64,000 nt of DNA from Chitinophagaceae bacterium (lineage in GTDB: Bacteria > Bacteroidota > Bacteroidia > Chitinophagales > Chitinophagaceae): assembly GCA_004173235.1 (NCBI GenBank), contig SEAC01000016.1:186001-250000 (forward strand), given 5' to 3'. Below are positions 43,238-55,197 of this stretch, piece by piece. The notes beneath the pieces are model-generated. The model saw nothing but the letters and a program-made list of their open reading frames with translations, was not told the origin of the DNA and did no database searches. Position numbers and translations under genes: made by a program. Position 1 is the stretch's first letter. Each line of letters opens with the position of its first letter.

Positions 43238-43843
43238 CTAAGCAGCCATCTACTTGTATTCCTTTTTTTCGCAGTTTTTTGAACCGCAGAGAAAGGAGGC
43301 TTATTTGGGCGCAGGGGAGGCAGAGGCGCAGCGTTGGCCGACTATCGAGGAACGATCTCGATCGGCTCCCAGGATGCTGCCTGGCGTATGGCAAAGCATA
43401 CTGCTGCGTAGTACATGCGCGAAGGGCGTCCGAAAGCTGTTACGGTCCTGCAGTGGGCAGCTGCGTAGGAGCTGACAGGAGCATACTGCCGCATGCATGT
43501 GGATGAAGCCCTCCGCGCATGTCCCGCCGGGACGCTCCGCTTACGATGATCCATCAGAAGACTTTTCATGAGAGAACACGGTGCACACTCAGAAACGGCA
43601 CCTCATTTTCTTATCCATCTCCGCGTTCAAAAAAGTCTCCTTTCTCAGCGTTTCATCATCGGTCGTCAGCCGGCAGCGCTTTTCAAGGCCGACGCTCATT
43701 TGTCAAAACTTCGAAGGCGTAGAAACGGTGTCCGCTCAAGCCCATCGCATCTGGCAGCACGAAATCCCGCGGAATGTTCCGTTCACCGAAAGGCCCGATG
43801 CCCACGGGGGGCATTTCGTACATTTATAGGATAGAACCCGTGA
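43238..43843. other. 606-bp gene-poor gap before the subtilase gene
   Basis: I see no convincing gene. Short frames (43254-43834) give Arg/His/Ser-rich, unnatural peptides. Near its start are words of the CGCAGAGA/GGCGCAG kind (43283-43330) found in other intergenic gaps, and GTCCCGCCGGGAC (43521-43533) is a small hairpin. A weak -7 box TACATTTA lies at 43819-43826, 17 bases before the subtilase ATG. The base composition looks like eroded coding DNA, but no family can be named. Confidence 0.5.
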
Positions 43844-46800
43844 ATGAACCGATTTTCCCTTAGACTTACCCTGCTGTTTTTGCTTATAGCCCAGCTTGTC
43901 TTAGGTCAGGCCGGCTACCTACAGCTCAAAACGGGCCGGCAGGAAGTGCCTGCGCTGAGCAGGGCGCTTGTTGATTCGTTCAATCGCACCCTCCCGAGGG
44001 CGGCCGGACGGGGCTACCTCGTGCTCCAATTCGAACAATTGCCCACGCAAGCCAACCGCAAGATGCTCCAGGCAGCCGGGGTGGAGCTGCTCCAGTACGT
44101 GCCGGATGGCGGGTATACCGCTTCGTTGCGGATGCCTTTTTCGGAGGCCTCGCTCCGCCAGGCCGGTGTGCGCGGAATTTTGGCGCTCGAGGCGAGGCAA
44201 AAGCTGGACCCGCTGCTCGCCGATGGCCTCGTGCCGGCATGGGCCGTAAAGGTGCGCGGCACCGTCAATGTACTCATCCGCATCACCGATGCCGTTCTGA
44301 TGGATATTGCGTTGTCTGAACTTCAGGCGCGCGCTTTTTACCTCACCAATCGCGACTGGGAAAAGTACCGCGTGGTAGGCGTTCAGGTGCCGGTGGCCCG
44401 CCTGCAGGAACTTGCGCTGCTTCCCATCGTCGACTATGTGCAGGCCGAACAACCGGTCACCCCGCTCAACTTCAATACCCGCTCTTCCACCCGCGCCAAC
44501 CTGCTCAACGCACCGCTTACCCAGGGCGGCCGTGCGCTCAATGGCGAAGGCGTGGTGCTCGGCATTGGAGATGACGCCGATGTGCAAACCCATGTCGACT
44601 TCACCAACCGGCTTATCAACCGCTCTGTGCAAACGCAAACGAGCCATGGCTATCACACCACCGGCACGCTGGCAGGCGCGGGCATCGTCAACGAATTGTA
44701 CCGCGGCCTGGCACCGAAGGCAACCATCGTTTCTTCGATCTATTCCGGCATTCTCTTCAACGCGGCCACCTACTACAATGATTTCGGAATGGTGCTTACG
44801 AACAATTCGTATGGCAACATCGCCGAGTGCTCCTATATGGGTCTTTACGACATCTACGCGCAGGCGCTCGACCAGCAGGCTTATGACCTTCCCGAGCTTA
44901 CGCACGTGTTTTCTGCAGGCAACAGCGGCGCTTCCACTTGCGCTCCTTTCCCGCAACGCTATCATACGGTGTTTGGCGGATACCAGAGCGCCAAGAACGT
45001 AGTGACCGTCGGTGCTACCACCGATTCGGGCCTCGTGTCTTCGTTCAGCAGCCGCGGCCCCGTGCGCGACGGCCGCATCAAGCCCGAAGTGGTGGCCCAG
45101 GGACAATCGGTGATTTCAGCTGTGGCCAACAACACCTATGGCAGCAATCAGGGCACGAGTATGTCGGCACCTGCCGTGACCGCCGGCATGGGCCTGCTGG
45201 TACAAAGCTACCGGGCGCTCCATGGCAACGCGAACCCCCAGGGCGCGCTGATGAAAGCGCTCCTCTGCAACGGATCCACGGATCGCGGAACCGACGGACC
45301 CGACTTCAACTACGGCTTTGGCTGGATGAACCTGCTGCGCAGCGTGGATATGCTGGAGAGCAACCGTTACCTCGCCGATGCCGCCACGCAGGGCAGTACG
45401 AATACGCACAACATCAGCGTACCGGCAGGAACGGCGCAACTGAAAGTGCTGCTCTACTGGCACGACCCCGCGGCTTCGCTCATCGCATCAAAAACACTCG
45501 TCAACGACCTCGACCTGGAAGTGGTGGACCTGGGCAACAATACATTGCTACCCTACCGCCTCGACACGTCGATGGGTGCACTGGGCTCGGCGGCCTTCGC
45601 ATCACCCGATCACCTGAACAACATCGAGCAGGTGGTTATTACTGCACCTCCGGCCGGAACCTATGCGGTTCGCGTGAAAGGAACGACCATTGCGCAGAAC
45701 CCTACACAACCCTACTTCCTCGTTTGGGACCCGATCCCGGTTTCGCTGCAGCTTACGAATCCTGTTGGTGGCGAAGGCTGGGTGCCCGGCGACATTGTCA
45801 AGCTGAATTGGGAATGCTATGGAAGCGCGGGCAGCACCTTCACGCTCGAATACAGCATTAACAACGGAAGCAGTTGGAACACCATCGCTACGGGCATTGA
45901 CAGCGCGCGTCGTATTTATACATGGACGGTTCCTTCTGTAGCCACCGCACAGGCCAAAGTGCGCATCACGCAATTGGGCACCGGCGCCACCAGCACGAGC
46001 AATGCGTTCGTGATTGCAGATCTTCCCGTGCTTACGATGGCTGCCACCGCCAACCAGTGCGAAGGCTATATCAACTTCAGCTGGACAAGCATCTCCGGCG
46101 CCACTGATTATGAGGTGATGATGCTGCGTGGCGACGAAATGGTATCGATGGCAACCACTACGGCAACGAGCCATGTGCTTAGCGGGCTAAGTTCCGACAG
46201 TACCTTTTGGGTAGCGGTACGCCCGCGCATCAGCGGCCAGCCCGGGCGGCGGTCTGTAGCTTTGTCGCGACAGCCCAACACAGGCACCTGCAGTGGTACG
46301 CTTTCCAACGGCGACCTCAAGTTGTCTTCCATCACCGGACCCGTAAGCAGGCGGCTCAACACCAGCAATGCGCTCACGGCAACCACTACACTGTCGGTGC
46401 GCGTGAAGAACCTGGACGACGCGGCCATCACGGGATTCGATATGAAGTATAGTGTCAATGGAGGTGCATGGGTAACGGAGGCAGTGAACGCTACAGTCAA
46501 TGCGGGCGCTACCTACAGCTATAACTTTGCGACGAAAATCAATATGCTCGCGGCGGGCTCTTACAACGTGCGGGCAGTGGTGAAGAACTGGGCGAGCGAT
46601 CCGGTTGCAGCGAATGATACGTTTACCGCTACCATCAAGCAATTGCAGAACTCCGTGCTGACGCTGCCTTTTACAGATGATTTTGAAACGCTCACCAACA
46701 CAACCTATAGCCGCGACCAGACTGGCCTCGATGGCAACGATCACTTCGATTTTACGCGCAATTCGGGTTTGGCGCGGCTGCGCACGGTAGCCAACAGCAA

Positions 46801-49177
46801 TTTTCCTGGCAGTGGCAACCGCGCGGTGACGCTCGACATGGTGCGCTACAACGGAAGCAATACCACCAACTATCTTACCGGCACGTTCAACCTCTCGTCG
46901 TTCACTGCGCTGACGCAGGACCTCCGACTTGGCTTCACCTACCGCGACCACGGGCAGGGCGCCAATGCGGCCAATAAGGTGTGGATCCGCGGCAGCGACA
47001 CATCGGCCTGGCTCGAAGCTTATGATCTCGTTACCAACAGCAACGGCGCTGGCAGCCGCAACGTAGTGCGATCGATTGAGCTATCGCGCCTGCTCAATGT
47101 GGCCGGGCAGAAATTCAGCTCTTCGTTCCAGGTGCGCTGGGGGCAATACGGTGTGTATCCGGCGGTGGATCTTTACGGAGGCAATGGTTATACTTTCGAC
47201 GACGTGCGCATCTACGACGCCAACAACGACCTGCAGGTGCAAAGCATCCTTTCCCCCGCGCCCAATGCCTGCGGCCTGGGCAGCTCGGTCAGCATCAGCG
47301 CCCGCATCCGCAACAGCTCCTTCAACACGATTACGAACATACCCTTCCGATACCGGATAGACGGTGGGTCCTGGATCACGGAGATCTTTCCAAGCCTTGC
47401 TGCCGACGACAGCGTAGACTATGTTTTCTCTACCCCTGCCGACATTTCCTCTTTTGGCACGCATACCGTGCAGGTGCTTGTAGACTTCCCTGCAGACAAC
47501 CTCCGGGACGACGATACGCTGTCGCTCACGCTGCAGAATGTGCCGGTGGTGAGCACGTTTCCCTACCTGCAAAATTTTGAAAGCGGACCGGCGTATTGGT
47601 ACACCGGCGGCAAGAATTCGAGCTGGCAGCACGGCATGCCTTCCTCGTCGCGCATCAGTCGCGCTGCCTCGGGCAGCAAGGCCTGGAAGACGCGCCTCGA
47701 CGGCAACTACAACGACCGCGAATATTCATACCTCTATTCGCCCTGCTTCAATGTAAGCGCAATGACGGCCCCTGCGCTCAGCTTCAGCATGGCGATGGAC
47801 CTCGAAGATTGCGGCGCCAATACCTGCGACGCGGCCTGGGTGGAATATTCGACCAACGGCAGTACGTGGAGCAAGCTTGGATTGTACAACGGAACCGGCA
47901 CCAACTGGTATAACAAGAACACCGACGTGTGGAGCAGGCAAAGCTATACCACCTGGCGCGTGGCCACCTATGCTTTACCAGCCGGTGCCAGCGAGCTGCG
48001 CCTCCGCATCGTAATGAGCTCCGACGAATCGACGAGTCGCGAAGGCATCGCCATCGATGATGTGCATGTGTACGACGACGCCGGGCTTTTCACGGGCCCT
48101 ACGAGCGGTTTGTCGGTTACGCAGAATGTTCAGGGAAGCAGCTGGGTGGACTTCAGCAGCGGCGGCAAGCTCCTCGCATCAATCAAGCCCAATGGAGACA
48201 GTCTGGGCAACACCGATGTACAGGTATACATCGACACCGTTCCGCACTACACCTCCAACCAGTATTACCTTGGCCGCAGCTTCACCATCAAGCCCGCCAA
48301 CCGCAACCTCGCCGATTCGGTGACGGTTCGCCTTTACTTCAGCGAGTTGGAGTCGGAAATGTTGCTCAGCGCTACCGGCTGCACCTACTGCGCCAAACCC
48401 GCTTCGGCGTTCGATCTCGGCGTGTCGAAATACACTGATGCCCATCTCGCCAATGAAGACAACAGCCTCGCCAACAACAGCGGCGGAAGCTGGAAGTTCT
48501 ACGGCGGCGGCGCGCGTACAATCGTGCCCTACGACAAAGGCTACTACGTGGAATTCAAAGTGAAGAATTTTTCCGAGTTCTGGTTCAACTCGGGAGGTGT
48601 GCAGGGCGCTTCGCTGCCCGTGCGCTTTGTGTCATTCGATGCACACCGCGCGGGTGAAGCAGCCCGCCTGAACTGGGAGCTCGGCATGGAAGACAACGTG
48701 CTGCGCTACGACGTGGAAGTGGCTGAAGGGGATGAAGCGCTGCGCCGCGGGCAGTTTGTAACGATCGGATCGGTTACGTCGCCAGGAAATACGACAAGCA
48801 GCCGCCGCTATCAATATTTGGATGGACGTCCCGGCAAAACCGGAACCTACTACTACCGGCTGCGCGTGCGCAACGCCGATGGAAGCTTCCAGTTTTCGGC
48901 AGTGCGCCCGGTGTTATTCAGCGAGCTCTTTACCTGGAGCGTATACCCCAACCCGTCGGTAGCGGTGTTCTACCTGACGCTGCGCGCCGAGGCCGGCGCC
49001 TCCCTGCGCTTCCGCCTCTTCGACGGCCAGGGGCGCAGCCTGCGCCACTGGAAGCGGAGCGCTACCGGGTTTATCGAAAAAGAGATCATCAACCTCGACG
49101 GGCTTCCTGCCGGTGTGTACCTCCTGCAGGCCGACGAGGGTAGCGGACCGCAGTCGTTCCGCTTGTACAAGCAATGA
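43844..49177 (+). CDS. T9SS-secreted subtilisin-like (S8) serine protease
   Basis: This is a very large 1777-residue protease. The signal peptide ends near 21 (LVLGQ). The S8 domain (about 230-520) shows the catalytic Asp in GIGDD (Asp243), His in SHGYHTTGT (His268) and Ser in NQGTSMSAP (Ser439). A P-domain-like module, fibronectin type III-like and CARDB-like modules follow up to about residue 1690, with a T9SS sorting domain at the end (YPNPSVAVFYLTL to SFRLYKQ). It probably degrades proteins outside the cell or processes surface proteins. Confidence 0.9.
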   Translation: MNRFSLRLTLLFLLIAQLVLGQAGYLQLKTGRQEVPALSRALVDSFNRTLPRAAGRGYLVLQFEQLPTQANRKMLQAAGVELLQYVPDGGYTASLRMPFSEASLRQAGVRGILALEARQKLDPLLADGLVPAWAVKVRGTVNVLIRITDAVLMDIALSELQARAFYLTNRDWEKYRVVGVQVPVARLQELALLPIVDYVQAEQPVTPLNFNTRSSTRANLLNAPLTQGGRALNGEGVVLGIGDDADVQTHVDFTNRLINRSVQTQTSHGYHTTGTLAGAGIVNELYRGLAPKATIVSSIYSGILFNAATYYNDFGMVLTNNSYGNIAECSYMGLYDIYAQALDQQAYDLPELTHVFSAGNSGASTCAPFPQRYHTVFGGYQSAKNVVTVGATTDSGLVSSFSSRGPVRDGRIKPEVVAQGQSVISAVANNTYGSNQGTSMSAPAVTAGMGLLVQSYRALHGNANPQGALMKALLCNGSTDRGTDGPDFNYGFGWMNLLRSVDMLESNRYLADAATQGSTNTHNISVPAGTAQLKVLLYWHDPAASLIASKTLVNDLDLEVVDLGNNTLLPYRLDTSMGALGSAAFASPDHLNNIEQVVITAPPAGTYAVRVKGTTIAQNPTQPYFLVWDPIPVSLQLTNPVGGEGWVPGDIVKLNWECYGSAGSTFTLEYSINNGSSWNTIATGIDSARRIYTWTVPSVATAQAKVRITQLGTGATSTSNAFVIADLPVLTMAATANQCEGYINFSWTSISGATDYEVMMLRGDEMVSMATTTATSHVLSGLSSDSTFWVAVRPRISGQPGRRSVALSRQPNTGTCSGTLSNGDLKLSSITGPVSRRLNTSNALTATTTLSVRVKNLDDAAITGFDMKYSVNGGAWVTEAVNATVNAGATYSYNFATKINMLAAGSYNVRAVVKNWASDPVAANDTFTATIKQLQNSVLTLPFTDDFETLTNTTYSRDQTGLDGNDHFDFTRNSGLARLRTVANSNFPGSGNRAVTLDMVRYNGSNTTNYLTGTFNLSSFTALTQDLRLGFTYRDHGQGANAANKVWIRGSDTSAWLEAYDLVTNSNGAGSRNVVRSIELSRLLNVAGQKFSSSFQVRWGQYGVYPAVDLYGGNGYTFDDVRIYDANNDLQVQSILSPAPNACGLGSSVSISARIRNSSFNTITNIPFRYRIDGGSWITEIFPSLAADDSVDYVFSTPADISSFGTHTVQVLVDFPADNLRDDDTLSLTLQNVPVVSTFPYLQNFESGPAYWYTGGKNSSWQHGMPSSSRISRAASGSKAWKTRLDGNYNDREYSYLYSPCFNVSAMTAPALSFSMAMDLEDCGANTCDAAWVEYSTNGSTWSKLGLYNGTGTNWYNKNTDVWSRQSYTTWRVATYALPAGASELRLRIVMSSDESTSREGIAIDDVHVYDDAGLFTGPTSGLSVTQNVQGSSWVDFSSGGKLLASIKPNGDSLGNTDVQVYIDTVPHYTSNQYYLGRSFTIKPANRNLADSVTVRLYFSELESEMLLSATGCTYCAKPASAFDLGVSKYTDAHLANEDNSLANNSGGSWKFYGGGARTIVPYDKGYYVEFKVKNFSEFWFNSGGVQGASLPVRFVSFDAHRAGEAARLNWELGMEDNVLRYDVEVAEGDEALRRGQFVTIGSVTSPGNTTSSRRYQYLDGRPGKTGTYYYRLRVRNADGSFQFSAVRPVLFSELFTWSVYPNPSVAVFYLTLRAEAGASLRFRLFDGQGRSLRHWKRSATGFIEKEIINLDGLPAGVYLLQADEGSGPQSFRLYKQ

Positions 49178-49178
49178 C

Positions 49179-49213
49179 AAAAGAAAGGTGCTCCATCGGA
49201 GCACCTTTCTTTT
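49179..49213. terminator. Bidirectional terminator between convergent genes
   Basis: A perfect 16-bp stem (49179-49194 with 49198-49213, core GAAAGGTGCTCC) with a 3-nt loop. A-rich and T-rich ends serve both the subtilase gene and the minus-strand 67-residue gene. Confidence 0.88.
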
Positions 49214-49288
49214 GTTGAGGCAGTATTGTTATCCAGGTTCACGAAGCAAGCGCTCCTTCGAACCAATAGACCAATAAACGATTACCGC

Positions 49289-49492
49289 TTACCAGCCCTG
49301 CTTGGCTACACCGGCCTGGATGGCGGCGAGGGCCTTTGCTTCGTTGCAAAGCGTCGTAAGCTTGTTGCCTTTACCATCGTGTCCCTGCACCATGTAGGCG
49401 CCTTTGGCCGTCTTGGTTACAACTGCGTCCTGAATAGGAACGTTTTTCTCTTTGGTTTTGACATTGTACGCTGTGAGATTTACGTCAGCCAT
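49289..49492 (-). CDS. Small conserved hypothetical protein (67 aa)
   Basis: This basic, soluble 67-residue protein begins MADVNLTAYNVKTKEKNVPI. It has an AVVTKTAKGAYMVQGHDGKGNKLTT core and no signal peptide. It is compatible with a small beta-rich fold of unknown function. The gene has its own terminator and normal codon use, so it is likely real. Confidence 0.7.
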   Translation of the reverse strand: MADVNLTAYNVKTKEKNVPIQDAVVTKTAKGAYMVQGHDGKGNKLTTLCNEAKALAAIQAGVAKQGW

Positions 49493-49575
49493 ATGGTCAA
49501 GTTTTAAAGTTAGTGAGGATTAAATCTACGATATTCCCGCAAATCGGGAGCCAAAATCTTTTCGCTACCTCAGCC

Positions 49576-50574
49576 TTAGGTGGCTGCCAGCACCGCTTCG
49601 ATGGCCCCCAGCTCTTCGCTACTGAAGGCGGTCTGGTTGAGGCATCGCGCGGAGTCGAGCACCTGCTCGGCACGGCTGGCACCGATGATGACCGACGTCA
49701 CCCGCGGGTCGCGGAGCACCCACGCAAGCGACATCTGTGCGAGCGATTGCCCCCGCGCTTCGGCAATGCGATTCAGGCCGCGCACTTTTTCCAGCGTTGC
49801 CGCATCGATCGCACCGGCTTCCAGCGCCCCATTCCCGCGGCCGGAGGCAGCGCGCGAGTCGGCTGGTATGCCTTGCAGGTATTTGTTGGTAAGCAGGCCT
49901 TGCGCCAGCGAAGAGAAGGTGATACAGCCAACGCCTTCACGGCCCAGCACATCCAGCAGGCCATTTTCCACCCAACGATCAAGCAGCGAATAGCGCGGTT
50001 GATGCAATAGCAGCGGCGTGCCCATCGAGCGCAGCATGCCGATGGCACGCTCGGTTTCGGCAGCCGAATAGGAGGATATGCCGATGTACAAAGCCTTGCC
50101 CTGCCGCACCATCGCGTCGAGCGCCCCCATTGTTTCTTCCAGCGGCGTGTCGGGGTCGGGGCGATGATGGTAAAAAATGTCGACGTACGAAACGCCGAGG
50201 CGCCGCAGGCTCTGGTCGAGCGATGCCATGAGGTATTTCCTCGAACCAAGGTCGCCGTACGGTCCGGGCCACATGGGCCAGCCCGCTTTTGAGGAGATGA
50301 TCAGCTCGTCGCGGTAGGAAAGGAGGTCCTGCTTGAGAATCTTGCCGAACGTTTCCTCCGCCGCTCCTGGCGGCGGCCCGTAGTTGTTGGCCAGGTCGAA
50401 GTGGGTGATGCCGCAATCGAAGGCCGTGTGCACGATGCTGCGGCAACGCTCCAGGTCGTCGTGCGCGCCGAAGTTGTGCCACAACCCCAGCGACAGCGCC
50501 GGCAACTTCAATCCACTGCGGCCGCAGCGGCGATATTCCATTTGGGCATAGCGGGCGGGGGAGGGGGAGAACAT
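49576..50574 (-). CDS. Aldo/keto reductase (YghZ-like)
   Basis: This 332-residue (alpha/beta)8-barrel NADPH-dependent oxidoreductase starts at the ATG at 50574 (MFSPSPARYAQMEYRRCG), as in the YghZ group. Catalytic residues lie in THFDLANNYGPPPG (Asp and Tyr), IISSKAGW (Lys) and DIFYHHRPDPDTP (His), with cofactor-binding VIIGASRAEQV near the C-terminus. YghZ reduces L-glyceraldehyde 3-phosphate and methylglyoxal; the exact substrate here is not established. Confidence 0.9.
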   Translation of the reverse strand: MFSPSPARYAQMEYRRCGRSGLKLPALSLGLWHNFGAHDDLERCRSIVHTAFDCGITHFDLANNYGPPPGAAEETFGKILKQDLLSYRDELIISSKAGWPMWPGPYGDLGSRKYLMASLDQSLRRLGVSYVDIFYHHRPDPDTPLEETMGALDAMVRQGKALYIGISSYSAAETERAIGMLRSMGTPLLLHQPRYSLLDRWVENGLLDVLGREGVGCITFSSLAQGLLTNKYLQGIPADSRAASGRGNGALEAGAIDAATLEKVRGLNRIAEARGQSLAQMSLAWVLRDPRVTSVIIGASRAEQVLDSARCLNQTAFSSEELGAIEAVLAAT

Positions 50575-50577
50575 GGG

Positions 50578-50652
50578 AGAGGTTTTAAAAGGTTGGGAGG
50601 TTTTGAGAAGTTGAGAGGTTTCGAGAGGTTGAGAGGTTTTTTGGGGTTTTGA
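50578..50652. repeat. GAGGTTTTGAGAAGTT tandem-word repeat
   Basis: About eight semi-tandem words of 8-10 bases (GAGGTTTT, GAGAGGTTT) fill the gap between the aldo/keto reductase start and the next gene's end. Only one orientation is seen. Confidence 0.55.
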
Positions 50653-50668
50653 AGGGAGGAAGGTGCTG

Positions 50669-51871
50669 CTAAGGTTTGTAATCGAAGGGAAGAAGCCTTC
50701 CAAGCTTTTCGCTCCAGCCCCACCACCCATTTGAGAACACTTCAAGAGGGTTGTAGTAGGCGCCGCTCGACTCCACCCAGACAGGCCGGCCTCCTTGCAG
50801 CGTCAATTCGGATTGCATCGCGAAGTTGCCGTTGCGGACGGATTTCTGGTAGCTAGCTGGTGTTGTACCGTCGCGGTAGGTAACGGAAATATAGTTCGGA
50901 AAATAGAGGCCCGCCGTTGCGCTATCGGAAGCGAAGGCGAGGCTGTCGCCGCTCAAACGGTGCCCCTCGTTGATGGTTAGCACAGGTTCGCCACCCAGTT
51001 GGTTTTGGTAAGCGCGGAGCGAATCGTCGGGCTCGCTGCTATGCACCAGCGCTCCGTTGTCGAGCAGGAACACGCGGCTGCTATCTTCGAGCAGGGTGCG
51101 CCGGCGCACGCGCTTCAGGTCGGGGATCTTGCGCACCCGGTAGATCTCGTAGCCTTCTTCCACCAGCCGGTTGCGAAACACGGCGCGCATGAAGTGCATC
51201 ATCGAGCCATAGTATACTTCGCGGCGCTGTTCTGCCCACTTGCGTTTGCGCGCCTCGCCGCCTTTCATTTCCTCGTACAGCGGAAAGCCGTAGAAGCGAA
51301 TGGCGCGCGTGCCGAAGTCGTAAACGAATTCTTCCAGCTGGTAGCGGATGCGGTAGCCGAGCGCCTTGTGCTCGACGATGATCGGCTCGCGCGCATAAGC
51401 CGAAAGCGTGTTAGCACGGTGGTCGAGGCGAAAGCGGATCGTTTCCTTGTTGCGGATGATGCAGCGTTGTGCCTGCTCAGAGGTTCCAATGAAATTTTCA
51501 ATGAAGAAGGAGCCCCACTTTGCCCAGCCGTCTTTTTCGTAGGGTTGTATAACTACGGTCTCCAGCTCGCGTGCCTTCGGCACGAGGCGCACGGTAAGCA
51601 GCGCCGGCAATTGCGTGCTGTTGATGCTGCGGTAAAAGGTTTCGTGGTCCACGGCGCTTACCACCAGGTCGAACTTGCCCGCGGGAAGCGGCAGTTCGAA
51701 TTCGCCACGGGCATTGGCCGTAGTGCCGATGGAAGTGTTGCTGAGAAAAACTGATGCGCCCGCAAGCGGCTGCTTCGACGATGAGTCGGTCACAAGGCCT
51801 CGGAGGACACCCTGTGTAAGCGCAGCCATTTGAAGAAGCAACAAGCAGCAAATGAGGACAACACGGTTCAT
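50669..51871 (-). CDS. Secreted CarboxypepD_reg-like domain protein
   Basis: This 400-residue protein has a signal peptide (1-20), then a carboxypeptidase-regulatory-like beta-sandwich (residues about 22-100: LRGLVTDSSSKQPLAGASVFLSNTSIGTTANARGEF). The remaining 300 residues are a Bacteroidota-specific domain without a TonB-dependent barrel (GYRIRYQLEEFVYDF, WWGWSEKLGRLLPFDY). It is presumably attached to or near the outer membrane, with function unknown. The start was set at ATG 51871; a longer frame reading is not supported. Confidence 0.75.
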   Translation of the reverse strand: MNRVVLICCLLLLQMAALTQGVLRGLVTDSSSKQPLAGASVFLSNTSIGTTANARGEFELPLPAGKFDLVVSAVDHETFYRSINSTQLPALLTVRLVPKARELETVVIQPYEKDGWAKWGSFFIENFIGTSEQAQRCIIRNKETIRFRLDHRANTLSAYAREPIIVEHKALGYRIRYQLEEFVYDFGTRAIRFYGFPLYEEMKGGEARKRKWAEQRREVYYGSMMHFMRAVFRNRLVEEGYEIYRVRKIPDLKRVRRRTLLEDSSRVFLLDNGALVHSSEPDDSLRAYQNQLGGEPVLTINEGHRLSGDSLAFASDSATAGLYFPNYISVTYRDGTTPASYQKSVRNGNFAMQSELTLQGGRPVWVESSGAYYNPLEVFSNGWWGWSEKLGRLLPFDYKP

Positions 51872-51933
51872 GCCTGTAAAATAACGCCGGTGCCCGTTAC
51901 CGCAGGTTAATGAATGGCAGAAGGAAGAAAAGT

Positions 51934-51964
51934 AAGAGGCCCGTCGCACTGCGACGGGCCTCTT
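51934..51964 (-). terminator. gyrB: Terminator of gyrB
   Basis: A 14-bp perfect stem (51934-51947 with 51951-51964; core GAGGCCCGTCGC) lies 37 bases beyond the gyrB stop. The T run is short on the minus strand. Confidence 0.75.
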
Positions 51965-52000
51965 TTCTATTTCGTGACTTCCTTGTGTTTCAAGAGCTTC

Positions 52001-54043
<2,043 letters not shown>

Positions 54044-54051
54044 CTATTCGG

Positions 54052-54059
54052 CAAATGTA
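54052..54059 (-). promoter_or_regulatory. gyrB: -7 promoter box of gyrB
   Basis: On the minus strand it reads TACATTTG, a perfect consensus match, with a leader of about 40 bases before the ATG at 54007. The remaining gap to the next gene (54060-54287) shows nothing else except a weak plus-strand box TAGCTTCG at 54236-54243. Confidence 0.5.
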
Positions 54060-54287
54060 CCGAAAAAGGGGCGGCTGGGCAAGGCCGAAAGCGTTAAAAA
54101 GCAAGGGTTTTGACCCGTTTTGGAAGGGAAAAGCAGGTGACGGCATGAAGCGTGGAAAGAATGGGGACAAGTGCCCTCCAAAATGGGACGAAAAACAGGT
54201 TCGTAAGCCAGAGAAAACAGCGTTGAAATTGCCCGTAGCTTCGCCCGCCGGTAAACACCGTTTTCTTTGCTGCTAACCCTTGCAACC

Positions 54288-55145
54288 ATGAAATTTCCAA
54301 GTCTTTTTCTAGGCGTACTGCTGAACGTCTGCCTCGCCGCGACCGCATCGGGGCAGAAGACCGATATCCTGATCGTAGGGTCGGATCATTTCGCGCAGAT
54401 CTACAACAAAAACAACCCAAACACCGACGTGCTGCTTCCGCACCGACAGGCGGAGATCGGCGCATTTACCCAATGCCTTCTGAAGTACCGTCCCGATATG
54501 ATCGGTGTTGAATTGCTACCGGAAAAGCAAGCCTGGTTGGACAGCCTGTATGCCTTGTTTGTGGACGGAAAACTGAAGTTGGAGGAGCTTGAAGACGGGC
54601 GGAGTGAGGTGTTCCAGATCGCCTTTCGCATGGCCCGACAGCTGCGCGTGCCGCGGGTTCATTGCGTCAATGCGCCCGGTGGAACCTCGCAGAGCATTCT
54701 CGACAACGGCGACAACATTTCGATGTATACGCAGGAGGGTCTGGCGCTCCGCGCCCTGGTGGTCGATCGGCTGAAAGCCCTCCAGGAAAACCGGCTTTCG
54801 TTCAAAGACTACCTCTATTTTTTAAACCAGCCCGACACCTACAACCGGGTGTACAGGCTGCGCTATATGACACCGGCGCGGGTTACGAACGGCACATTCA
54901 AAAACCCCGATGCGCAGGTAGACACGGCATTTGGCAACCCGAAGTACATCGGCGCCGAGCTCATTTCGATCTATAAGAACCGCGACTATAAGATCTACTC
55001 CAACATCGTGACGGCACAGATGAAGACCGGAAGCCGGCGGATACTCGTGATCCTCGGCGCCGCGCACATCGGATCGCTGCGCAGCATCTTCCGCGACGAT
55101 GCCGAATACAGGCTCTTCGACTCCCGAAAGTATATCCGGAAGTAA
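54288..55145 (+). CDS. DUF5694 domain-containing secreted protein
   Basis: This 285-residue protein starts at ATG 54288 with a signal peptide (1-22, ATASG). The domain covers most of the length: ILIVGSDHFAQIY (about 27-39), RPDMIGVELLPEK (near 68) and RILVILGAAHIGSLRSIFRDD (near 252). This pattern, a GxxHx motif at both ends, resembles the TraB/ChaN-like superfamily to which DUF5694 is related. Its function is unknown. It is convergent with nothing and probably monocistronic. Confidence 0.75.
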   Translation: MKFPSLFLGVLLNVCLAATASGQKTDILIVGSDHFAQIYNKNNPNTDVLLPHRQAEIGAFTQCLLKYRPDMIGVELLPEKQAWLDSLYALFVDGKLKLEELEDGRSEVFQIAFRMARQLRVPRVHCVNAPGGTSQSILDNGDNISMYTQEGLALRALVVDRLKALQENRLSFKDYLYFLNQPDTYNRVYRLRYMTPARVTNGTFKNPDAQVDTAFGNPKYIGAELISIYKNRDYKIYSNIVTAQMKTGSRRILVILGAAHIGSLRSIFRDDAEYRLFDSRKYIRK

Positions 55146-55197
55146 CCGGGCTGCCACTGTGGCACCGCTGGCCCGCAAATTGCAGCTGTTCCGCCGT

